DNA of 13,363 nucleotides from UBA9676 sp036522155 (lineage in GTDB: Bacteria > Actinomycetota > Actinomycetes > Streptosporangiales > Streptosporangiaceae), in the NCBI GenBank assembly GCA_036522155.1, contig DATDGI010000228.1, forward strand, positions 1 to 13,363. The letters are read 5' to 3'. Positions 6,843 through 11,637 of the stretch are shown here, in pieces. Both the position numbers and the translations under genes were made by a program. How positions within the stretch are numbered: position 1 is the first letter of the stretch; every line of letters starts with the position of its first letter. The notes under the pieces were generated by a model. It did no database searches and was not told where the DNA came from. It saw nothing but the letters and a program-made list of their open reading frames with translations.

Positions 6843-7700
6843 ATGAGCGACGCCCTGGACCGGCTCGTCGAGCTGCTTGACCTGGAGCAGATCGAGTCCG
6901 ACATATTCCGTGGCCGCAGCCCGGACGACCGGCGGCAGCGGGTGTTCGGCGGGCAGGTGGCCGGCCAGGCGCTGGTCGCGGCGGGCCGTACCGTTCCCGC
7001 CGACCGGGCCGTCCATTCCCTGCACGCCTACTTCATCCGGCCCGGCGACCCGGCCGTGCCGCTGGTCTACCTGGTTGACCGGGTCCGGGACGGCCGGTCG
7101 TTCACCACCCGGCGGGTGTCCGCCATCCAGCACGGCAAGACGATCTTCACGCTGTCCGCGTCCTTCCACCATGACGAGCCGGGCCCTGAACACGCCATCG
7201 CCATGCCGCCGGTGCCGCCGCCGGAATCGGTCACGCCCACCGCGGAGCGGATGGCGGCCCTGCTCGGCCCGCAGGCCCAGTCGTTCTTCCGTGACAATCC
7301 GATCGACCTGCGGGTGATCGGGCCGCTCAGCTACGAGGCGCAGCGGGATCCGTCGCTGCGCACCGACCGCAACCTGGTCTGGCTGCGGGCCGACGGGGAA
7401 CTGCCGGACGACCCGCTGCTGCACGTGTGCCTGATGACCTACGCCTCGGACATGACACTGCTCGACACGGTGCTGCTCCGGCACGGCCTGTCCTGGGCCG
7501 ATGGCCGCACCAGCGGCGCCAGCCTCGATCACGCGATGTGGTTCCACCGGCCGTTCCGGGCTGATCGCTGGCTGCTGTACGCGCAGGACTCACCGGTCGC
7601 GGCCGGCGCCCGTGGCCTCGCCCGGGGTGAGGTGTTCACCCAGGACGGCGACCTGGTGGTGTCGGTCGTGCAGGAAGGCCTGATCCGCACCTCGGGGTGA
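6843..7700 (+). CDS. tesB: Acyl-CoA thioesterase II (285 aa)
   Basis: Cytoplasmic double-hotdog thioesterase that hydrolyses acyl-CoA to free fatty acid and CoA. The first hotdog has QRVFGGQVAGQAL near 32-44 and LHAYFIRPGD at 60-69. The second has YASDMTLLDT at 200-209, SLDHAMWFHRPF at 227-238 and VVSVVQEGLIR at 272-282. By comparison with E. coli TesB (Asp, Thr, Gln triad), the catalytic set here would be Asp203, Ser227 in place of Thr, and Gln277. Length matches the family (about 285 aa). It starts 27 bases after the uvrD2 stop with a GAGGA site ten bases upstream, so it is probably cotranscribed with uvrD2. It lies between uvrD2 and whiB7, which are neighbours in M. tuberculosis. Confidence 0.95.
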   Translation: MSDALDRLVELLDLEQIESDIFRGRSPDDRRQRVFGGQVAGQALVAAGRTVPADRAVHSLHAYFIRPGDPAVPLVYLVDRVRDGRSFTTRRVSAIQHGKTIFTLSASFHHDEPGPEHAIAMPPVPPPESVTPTAERMAALLGPQAQSFFRDNPIDLRVIGPLSYEAQRDPSLRTDRNLVWLRADGELPDDPLLHVCLMTYASDMTLLDTVLLRHGLSWADGRTSGASLDHAMWFHRPFRADRWLLYAQDSPVAAGARGLARGEVFTQDGDLVVSVVQEGLIRTSG

Positions 7701-7756
7701 CGCCAGGCGGCCAGTGGGGGCGAAAATGTGACCCGGCGGTGAGCAGATCCGTACGG

Positions 7757-7794
7757 AAAATCAGTTGCCCCACCGCCGATCGCCTACCTAGGCT
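7757..7794 (+). promoter_or_regulatory. whiB7 promoter with AT-rich WhiB7-type element
   Basis: AAAAT (7757-7761) lies three bases upstream of a -35-like TTGCCC (7765-7770). An 18-base spacer leads to TAGGCT (7789-7794), which fits a TAnnnT -10. WhiB7 is known to act with the primary sigma factor at promoters with a short AT-rich patch just upstream of the -35, bound through its AT-hook, and whiB7 is autoregulated. The geometry here fits that scheme. Transcription would start close to 7801, the A of an ATG. Confidence 0.65.
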
Positions 7795-7800
7795 GCTGAC

Positions 7801-7848
7801 ATGTCCACGAGTGGGTCGACGACGCACGGGAGGAGGTGCCCACGATGA
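7801..7848 (+). CDS. Upstream ORF 1 in the whiB7 leader, probably leaderless (15 aa)
   Basis: The ATG at 7801 is separated from the TAGGCT -10 box by six bases (7795-7800), so the transcript should begin at or next to this codon, giving a leaderless uORF. It codes MSTSGSTTHGRRCPR and ends at TGA 7846-7848. The stop overlaps the ATG of the next uORF (ATGA). Two tandem AGG arginine codons (7831-7836), rare in high-GC actinomycetes, are part of the GGGAGGAGGT ribosome site of uORF 2, so ribosome traffic here could control access to that site. No similarity recognised. Its translation is inferred from geometry only. Confidence 0.5.
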   Translation: MSTSGSTTHGRRCPR

Positions 7849-8114
7849 AAATCAGCATGATTCCTGGCCAGCCCGCCGGCGAGGCGCTTATCTGGCCGCG
7901 CTCTGCTGTCACGCGGGGCATCGGCCTGCCGGGTAGCGCCCCGGCCCGGGGCACCAATGCGGGCGGCTTCCTGGCCGCCGACCGGCGGAGGCCGCGCAGC
8001 CTCGGGCTGGCCGTCGTGCCGCAGCTGGCCTGCAACGAGTACCAGGACATGACCCGTGTCGCCGCCCACAGCGGTGACCATTCGGGTCCGCATCCGGCGT
8101 GGGATCCGGTCTAG
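7845..8114 (+). CDS. Upstream ORF 2 in the whiB7 leader (89 aa)
   Basis: Starts ATG 7845 with a very strong GGGAGGAGGT site (7828-7837) seven bases upstream and begins MKISMIPGQPAGEALIWP. A GTG at 7836 is in frame but lies inside the ribosome site, so 7845 is preferred. The peptide has no recognised domain; the middle is Arg-rich (DRRRPRS) and the end is HSGPHPAWDPV. The stop (8112-8114) falls inside a small hairpin just upstream of the terminator, and codons 80-83 contain the candidate antiterminator segment. The likely role is a sensor ORF whose translation rate decides termination before whiB7. At 89 codons it may also make a functional small protein. Confidence 0.65.
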   Translation: MKISMIPGQPAGEALIWPRSAVTRGIGLPGSAPARGTNAGGFLAADRRRPRSLGLAVVPQLACNEYQDMTRVAAHSGDHSGPHPAWDPV

Positions 8115-8123
8115 AAAGACCGG
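8083..8123 (+). promoter_or_regulatory. Candidate antiterminator segment and stop-codon hairpin
   Basis: CGGGTCCGC (8083-8091) is perfectly complementary over nine bases to GCGGACCCG (8142-8150) in the 5' arm of the terminator, and is a direct repeat of part of the terminator's 3' arm (8156-8164). It can therefore compete with terminator formation. Just after it, CCGGTCT (8106-8112) and AGACCGG (8117-8123) form a 7-bp hairpin with loop AGAA that contains part of the uORF 2 stop codon. A second possible competitor, GAGGCCGCG at 7988-7996, can pair with CGCGGCCTT (8162-8170), counting one G-U pair. Confidence 0.55.
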
Positions 8124-8135
8124 CCTCGATCCCCC

Positions 8136-8170
8136 AAGGCCGCGGACCCGGAAACCGGGTCCGCGGCCTT
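8136..8170 (+). terminator. Attenuator terminator hairpin before whiB7
   Basis: AAGGCCGCGGACCCGG (8136-8151) and CCGGGTCCGCGGCCTT (8155-8170) are perfect 16-bp arms around a 3-base AAA; the real loop is probably larger. There is no U-tract afterwards, which is common for actinobacterial terminators. It lies between uORF 2 and whiB7, where a premature terminator would act as an attenuator. Confidence 0.75.
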
Positions 8171-8244
8171 AGCTATGTGCCGGGCCAGCGCGACCTCAGC
8201 CAGTCAGACCGACGAGCAGGGACGAGCAGGAGAGGGGATTGGAC

Positions 8245-8556
8245 ATGTACTGGCCCGGCACCACCGCCGTTGCATCGGGCACGACGGGTCCGGAAGCGGA
8301 GTCTGTACCAGGGGTAAGGCCGTGGGTGCCACCGTGCGCCGCCGAACCGGATCTGTTCTTCGCCGAGTCCCCCGAGGACGTGGAGACCGCCAAGGCCATG
8401 TGCCGGGGATGCGCGGCGCGGCTCGCGTGCCTGGCCGGTGCCCGGGAACGGCAGGAGCCGTGGGGCGTGTGGGGCGGTGAGCTCTTCCTGCGCGGGGTGG
8501 TCATACCGCGCAAGCGTCCCCGTGGGCGTCCCCGCAAGGAGGACGTCGCTGCCTAG
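8245..8556 (+). CDS. whiB7: WhiB7 (WblC) iron-sulfur transcription factor (103 aa)
   Basis: Cytoplasmic redox-sensitive regulator that holds a [4Fe-4S] cluster, binds the primary sigma factor and activates intrinsic antibiotic-resistance genes. The four cluster cysteines are at 31, 53, 56 and 62 (C-X21-C-X2-C-X5-C). EPWGVWGG at 71-78 is the WhiB turn motif with the Glu-Pro-Trp typical of WhiB7, and RGRPRK at 93-98 is the AT-hook that distinguishes WhiB7 from other WhiB proteins. Start is ATG 8245 with AGGAGAGGGG seven bases upstream; a TTG at 8239 is possible but less likely. It follows the attenuated leader and is on the same strand as uvrD2 and tesB, but has its own promoter. Confidence 0.96.
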   Translation: MYWPGTTAVASGTTGPEAESVPGVRPWVPPCAAEPDLFFAESPEDVETAKAMCRGCAARLACLAGARERQEPWGVWGGELFLRGVVIPRKRPRGRPRKEDVAA

Positions 8557-8625
8557 CCGGGAACCGGGCCCGGGCAGCGCAGATGGCCTTCCAGATCGAC
8601 GGACCCGCGAAAGGCGGTGAGAAAC

Positions 8626-8829
8626 GTGTACCACATGTATGCCGGCACCCGGCATGCGCACGACCGGCGGCAAGACCTGCTGGCTCAGGCGCTGCAAGTG
8701 CGCCAGGCGCGGAGGCTGCGGGCGGTGCGGCGGTCATCCCGGCGGGTAGAGCGGGCGCGAGAACAGCTCTGCCAGGCCCAGTCGCAGGCCAGGCAGGCCG
8801 CCCGCGCGCTGGAGAGTGTCACCGGGTGA
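8626..8829 (+). CDS. Small Arg/Gln-rich helical protein, unknown (67 aa)
   Basis: Starts GTG 8626 after an AAGGCGGTGAG site at 8611-8621; a GTG at 8617 and an ATG at 8635 are alternatives. The N-terminus reads VYHMYAGTRHAHDRRQDLL (V as fMet). The rest is one long predicted helix rich in Arg, Ala and Gln (QALQVRQARRLRAVRR, REQLCQAQSQARQAARALE) with a single Cys and no membrane segment. Net charge is strongly positive, which suggests RNA, DNA or ribosome contact, but this is inference. It begins 69 bases after whiB7 on the same strand, so it may be cotranscribed and induced with it. I do not recognise a family. Confidence 0.6.
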   Translation: MYHMYAGTRHAHDRRQDLLAQALQVRQARRLRAVRRSSRRVERAREQLCQAQSQARQAARALESVTG

Positions 8830-8832
8830 CCA

Positions 8833-8848
8833 GGGGCGTGGCTGCCCC
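8833..8848. terminator. Weak hairpin between convergent genes
   Basis: GGGGC (8833-8837) and GCCCC (8844-8848) form a 5-bp GC hairpin with a 6-base loop in the 28-base gap between the small ORF and the convergent ABC1 kinase gene. It could serve as a bidirectional terminator, but the stem is short and there is no T-run. Confidence 0.3.
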
Positions 8849-8857
8849 GGGCGGGTC

Positions 8858-10264
8858 TTACCAGCTCGGGGCGGCCACGTCGGCTGCTTCGCCGCCGGGC
8901 TCAGCGCCCGTATCAGGCGCCATGCCCGCATCCGGCTCCGGGCCCGGGCTGGGCCCCGCGTCGTCGTAGCCGGGCATCCACTTGATCACTTCCGCCCGGA
9001 ACGGCCCTTCGCTTTCCAGCTGGCACAGCACACCCATGCCGGCCGTAGTGACCCGGTGGATGAGCACGTAAGAGGGCGGCAGGTTGAGCTTGCGGCCCAG
9101 GTTGGAGGACCGGGGATCGGCGACCCTGGTCGCCTCACCGCGCAGCCAGTCCCGGCTGAACCGGAACCGTTCCAGCCGCGATGGTTCTGCCAGGGGCGCC
9201 AGGAAGGCGCGCAGCGCCTCCGGGTCGATGTCGATGCCCGGCCGGAGGAAACCCTGCTCCCGCAGTTCGGCCTCGGCCGGGGCGAGGTCCGCGCCGTCGT
9301 GCACGATCCGCAGCAGCCGGCCGATGAAGGGCGGGAACCCGTCCGGCAGCCGGTCCACCGCGCCGAAGTCGAGCACCCCCAGCCGCCCGTCGGCCAGCAG
9401 CCGGAAGTTGCCGGGGTGCGGGTCGGCGTGCAGCAGCCCGGCCCGGGCGGGCCCGGAGAACAGGAAGCGGACGAACAGCAGGCCGGCCCGGTCCCGGTCG
9501 TCCTGGCTGCCGTCGCTGATGATCTTCGAGAGCGGGGTGCCGTCCATCCACTCGGTCACCAGGACGTGGTCGGTGGCGGCCACCACGCCCGGGATGAAGA
9601 TGTCGGGGTCCCCGGCGTAGGCGGCGGCGAACGCCCGCTGGGCGCTCGCTTCCAGGGGATAGTCGAGCTCCTCGGCGACCCTGGCGCGCAGCTCGTCCAG
9701 CACCGGCCTGACCTCCAGCCCGGGCATGAGCGCCGAGAACAGCCGGGCGATCCGGCTGAGCTGGGTGAAGTCGCTGAGCAGGGCCTGGCCAGCGCCCGGG
9801 TACTGGATCTTCACGGCCACGTCGCGGCCGTCCCGCCAGCGGGCGCGGTGCACCTGGCCGATCGAGGCGGCTGCGGCTGGCTTGTCGCTGAACTCGGCGA
9901 ACTGGTCCCGCCAGCCGGGCCCGAAATCCTTGGCCAGGACCCCGTGGACGGTGGCGGTCGGCAGCGGTGGCGCCGATTCCTGGAGCCGGGTCAGGGTCGC
10001 CCGGTAGGGGCCGGCGATCTCTGGCGGGAGGGCGGCCTCGAAGATCGACAGGGCCTGGCCGAACTTCATGGCGCCGCCCTTGAGCTCGCCAAGCACCCGG
10101 AAGATCTGCTCCGCGGTCCGCTGCTGTATCTCGGCCGCGACCCGTTCGGCGGGCCGGCCGCCCAGCCGTTTGCCGAGTCCCAGTGCAGTCCGGCCGGCCA
10201 GGCCAACCGGCAGGGTGGCCAGCTTCGCCGTCCGGGTTATCGCCCAGCGGGGGAGATCGCTCAC
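8858..10264 (-). CDS. ABC1/UbiB-family atypical kinase (468 aa)
   Basis: Protein-kinase-like ATPase of the ABC1/UbiB/ADCK family; members elsewhere support quinone synthesis or lipid handling. The family N-terminal motif is LKGGAMKFGQALS at 61-73 (KFGQ). The Ala-rich nucleotide loop AAASIGQV is at 131-138, the presumed ATP-binding Lys is in AVKIQYP (Lys152), the catalytic-loop HADPHPGN is at 279-286 and DFG at 299-301. No transmembrane helix is evident and the last 35 residues are Pro/Gly/Ala-rich. The start at GTG 10264 fits the conserved-looking VSDLPRWAITRTAKL and lies four bases after the stop of the E1-like gene, so translation is probably coupled. Starts at 10282 or 10315 inside the previous gene are possible. 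In M. tuberculosis Rv3197, beside whiB7, occupies this position. Confidence 0.92.
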   Translation of the reverse strand: MSDLPRWAITRTAKLATLPVGLAGRTALGLGKRLGGRPAERVAAEIQQRTAEQIFRVLGELKGGAMKFGQALSIFEAALPPEIAGPYRATLTRLQESAPPLPTATVHGVLAKDFGPGWRDQFAEFSDKPAAAASIGQVHRARWRDGRDVAVKIQYPGAGQALLSDFTQLSRIARLFSALMPGLEVRPVLDELRARVAEELDYPLEASAQRAFAAAYAGDPDIFIPGVVAATDHVLVTEWMDGTPLSKIISDGSQDDRDRAGLLFVRFLFSGPARAGLLHADPHPGNFRLLADGRLGVLDFGAVDRLPDGFPPFIGRLLRIVHDGADLAPAEAELREQGFLRPGIDIDPEALRAFLAPLAEPSRLERFRFSRDWLRGEATRVADPRSSNLGRKLNLPPSYVLIHRVTTAGMGVLCQLESEGPFRAEVIKWMPGYDDAGPSPGPEPDAGMAPDTGAEPGGEAADVAAPSW

Positions 10265-10268
10265 CACT

Positions 10269-11267
10269 TCATTGTGAGTCACCGGCCTCGCGCCGGCCAC
10301 AGAGGCACCGCTCATGTGGCCGCCAGCTGCGGCGCCGCCACTGCCAGTCAGGCAGGACGAGTTCCAGCGTGCCGTTGACCGCGGCGCTGGCCGCCGCGCC
10401 GCGGTCAACGAAACTGAGCACCTGCGCGGCGCCCTGGGCGGCCACCGCCATGGCTAGCACGGTGTCACAGGCTGGCGGGTCCGCGCCGCCTCTGGTGAGC
10501 TGGGCGAGGATGAGCGGCCAGGCGGGGTCGCGCTCGGCCCGGGCCAGGTCGAGGCAGCGCAGGCAGGCGGTCTGCCCGGGCAGGACCAGCGGGCCGACCA
10601 CGCCGATGGCCTCACCCGCCGACATCGCCAGGTGCGGGACACCGGCCCGCAGCAGCGCCCCGGGCAGCTCGCGCTGGTAACTGTCGGCCAGGATCACCAG
10701 GTCAGGAATGCGTCCCGGGTGGCCCGCCCCGGGAGAGCCGGGCGGCGGCCGATGCCGCCGCGGGGCGGCGTCCTGCGCGACCGGCGGCGCTGCCACCCGG
10801 CCGGACGCGGCCACCAGTCCGATGCCCGCGGCCGCGAGCAGGCTGGCGGCGGATAACCCGATGGGGCTGAGCCCAGCGACCTGGACGCAGGCCCCCTGCC
10901 GGCGGGCCAGGGTGCGGGCTCCGCCGTCCCCGTCGCCGTGCGCCAGAGCGGCGGTCGCCAGTTCCGGGGCCAGCCGGTGGCGCAGCCCATGCGGCAGGCC
11001 GCGGTAGCTGCTGACCGGGTAGTCGTCCAGGGCCCCGCCCGCGGCCAGCAGTGAGATCACCCGGTGGACCATCGCCGCCGGGATACCAAGCTCGCCGGCC
11101 ACGGCGAGGAGCTGGGCGAGATCGCGGCTGCCGTCCAGCAACGCGATCAGCCCGGTGGCCTGGCCCATGCCGGTGAGCGCGATGGCCCGGCGGTGGTCTA
11201 TCCCGATCTGGACGGTGTCCCGGTTGCGCCAGACCGGTAACAGGCCTGGCTTGAGCGCGGGTCTCAT
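10269..11267 (-). CDS. Degenerate E1/ThiF-like protein with TOMM-type architecture (332 aa)
   Basis: Looks like the E1-like (ThiF/MoeB) proteins that in RiPP pathways carry an N-terminal leader-binding region. Residues 35-85 could form a winged-helix-like unit (LLDGSRDLAQLLA, MVHRVISLLAAGGAL). A Rossmann-like start VQVAGLSPIGLSAASLLAAA at 128-147 follows, but the ATP loop reads GLSPIG, not GxGxxG. The segment where adenylating enzymes keep their Asp and Arg residues (155-187) is Pro/Arg-rich and lacks them. CLRC (235-238) and CLC (321-323) could bind zinc. It is probably a non-adenylating relative. The ATG at 11267 has no Shine-Dalgarno sequence but begins MRPALKPGLLPVWR, which matches my recollection of actinobacterial relatives. 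It is tightly coupled to the ABC1 gene. No YcaO gene or precursor peptide is seen nearby. Confidence 0.75.
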   Translation of the reverse strand: MRPALKPGLLPVWRNRDTVQIGIDHRRAIALTGMGQATGLIALLDGSRDLAQLLAVAGELGIPAAMVHRVISLLAAGGALDDYPVSSYRGLPHGLRHRLAPELATAALAHGDGDGGARTLARRQGACVQVAGLSPIGLSAASLLAAAGIGLVAASGRVAAPPVAQDAAPRRHRPPPGSPGAGHPGRIPDLVILADSYQRELPGALLRAGVPHLAMSAGEAIGVVGPLVLPGQTACLRCLDLARAERDPAWPLILAQLTRGGADPPACDTVLAMAVAAQGAAQVLSFVDRGAAASAAVNGTLELVLPDWQWRRRSWRPHERCLCGRREAGDSQ

Positions 11268-11415
11268 GGCACCAGAGTGCGGGCGCCATCTGACAATCTG
11301 GGGGGGATCCCCGGGGGGAACCAGGCCGGTGCGATACCCGGAGGTTCCCTGCTGGCCGGCCGCCCCCCTTCCCCGGAAGTGACGTTAGCCTGCGCCCCGG
11401 GGACTCCTGCTGGCG

Positions 11416-11445
11416 ACGTTAGGCGTGGCCGCCGCTCACGGTCAA
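11416..11445 (-). promoter_or_regulatory. Promoter of the E1-like / ABC1 kinase pair
   Basis: Minus-strand TTGACC (11445-11440) and TAACGT (11421-11416) are separated by 18 bases, a good match to a primary-sigma promoter. Transcription would start about 11409 and leave a 5' UTR near 140 bases before the ATG at 11267. A DnaA-box-like sequence lies eight bases upstream of the -35. A second TAACGT (11389-11384) has no matching -35. Confidence 0.6.
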
Positions 11446-11452
11446 ACCGGCT

Positions 11453-11592
11453 GGTGGACAACCCTGTGGATAGCCTGGGGAGGACTGGCCGCTTTGCTGT
11501 GGAGGCACGCGGGAAAAGCCTGTGAATTCCGGGATATGGGTGCCAGAAAAGGGCTCCCAACTGCGCTCTTTTTATCCACCGCCTGTGGACAG
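11453..11592. promoter_or_regulatory. Cluster of four DnaA-box-like 9-mers
   Basis: Four sequences close to the actinobacterial DnaA box TTGTCCACA occur within 140 bases. They are TTGTCCACC (minus, 11461-11453), CTATCCACA (minus, 11473-11465), TTATCCACC (plus, 11572-11580) and CTGTCCACA (minus, 11592-11584). They form two pairs, each with exactly three bases between boxes: the first pair in tandem, the second inverted. The sequence between and around the second pair is relatively AT-rich. No dnaA or dnaN gene is nearby, so this is not a typical oriC. It may be a DnaA-regulated promoter or a titration site. Confidence 0.5.
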
Positions 11593-11618
11593 CAGATAGT
11601 TCTCCCACCGAGGGGAAA

Positions 11619-11632
11619 CCCGGCTGGCCGGG
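11619..11632 (-). terminator. Small hairpin after the metalloprotease gene
   Basis: CCCGG (11619-11623) and CCGGG (11628-11632) pair around a 4-base loop, starting six bases after the metalloprotease stop and followed on the minus strand by TTTCCCC. It may be a weak terminator separating this gene from the downstream pair. Confidence 0.35.
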
Positions 11633-11637
11633 AGGGG

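Larger units (their letters stand above)
7701..8244 (+). other. whiB7 upstream region and transcribed leader (544 bp)
   Basis: This is a regulatory region, not empty space. It contains in order an AT-rich element and promoter (7757-7794), a predicted start of transcription at or near 7801, two overlapping upstream ORFs (7801-7848 and 7845-8114), a hairpin at the second uORF's stop, a strong terminator-type hairpin (8136-8170), and a 74-base stretch leading to the whiB7 ribosome site AGGAGAGGGG (8228-8237). Long attenuated leaders with uORFs are known for whiB7 and wblC genes. Confidence 0.8.
11268..11637. other. 370-bp intergenic region, no gene
   Basis: No convincing coding frame on either strand: the open frames crossing it are unconserved-looking shadows. 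It is locally less GC-rich around 11508-11600, and contains a promoter reading toward the E1-like gene, four DnaA-box-like 9-mers and a small hairpin after the metalloprotease gene. Confidence 0.7.

Noticed and set aside
4302..7547. Open frame of about 1081 codons on the minus strand running through the antisense of uvrD2 and ending in mycoredoxin
   Set aside because: Only the last 84 codons look like a protein (mycoredoxin), with their own ribosome site and GTG start. The rest is Arg/Gly/Pro-rich shadow of uvrD2 and tesB, typical of high-GC DNA.
8816..10378. Open frame of about 520 codons on the plus strand, antisense to the ABC1 kinase
   Set aside because: The minus strand has KFGQ, ASIGQV, HADPHPGN and DFG motifs in order; the plus-strand frame is a shadow.
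10269..11267. Thiazole/oxazole RiPP (TOMM) biosynthetic cluster
   Set aside because: The E1-like protein resembles part of such a system, but no YcaO enzyme, dehydrogenase, precursor peptide or exporter is present, and the gene sits in a conserved housekeeping order.
11448..11600. Chromosomal replication origin
   Set aside because: DnaA-box-like sequences are present, but only four, and there is no dnaA, dnaN, rpmH or gyrase gene or long AT-rich unwinding region. Kept only as a DnaA-box cluster.
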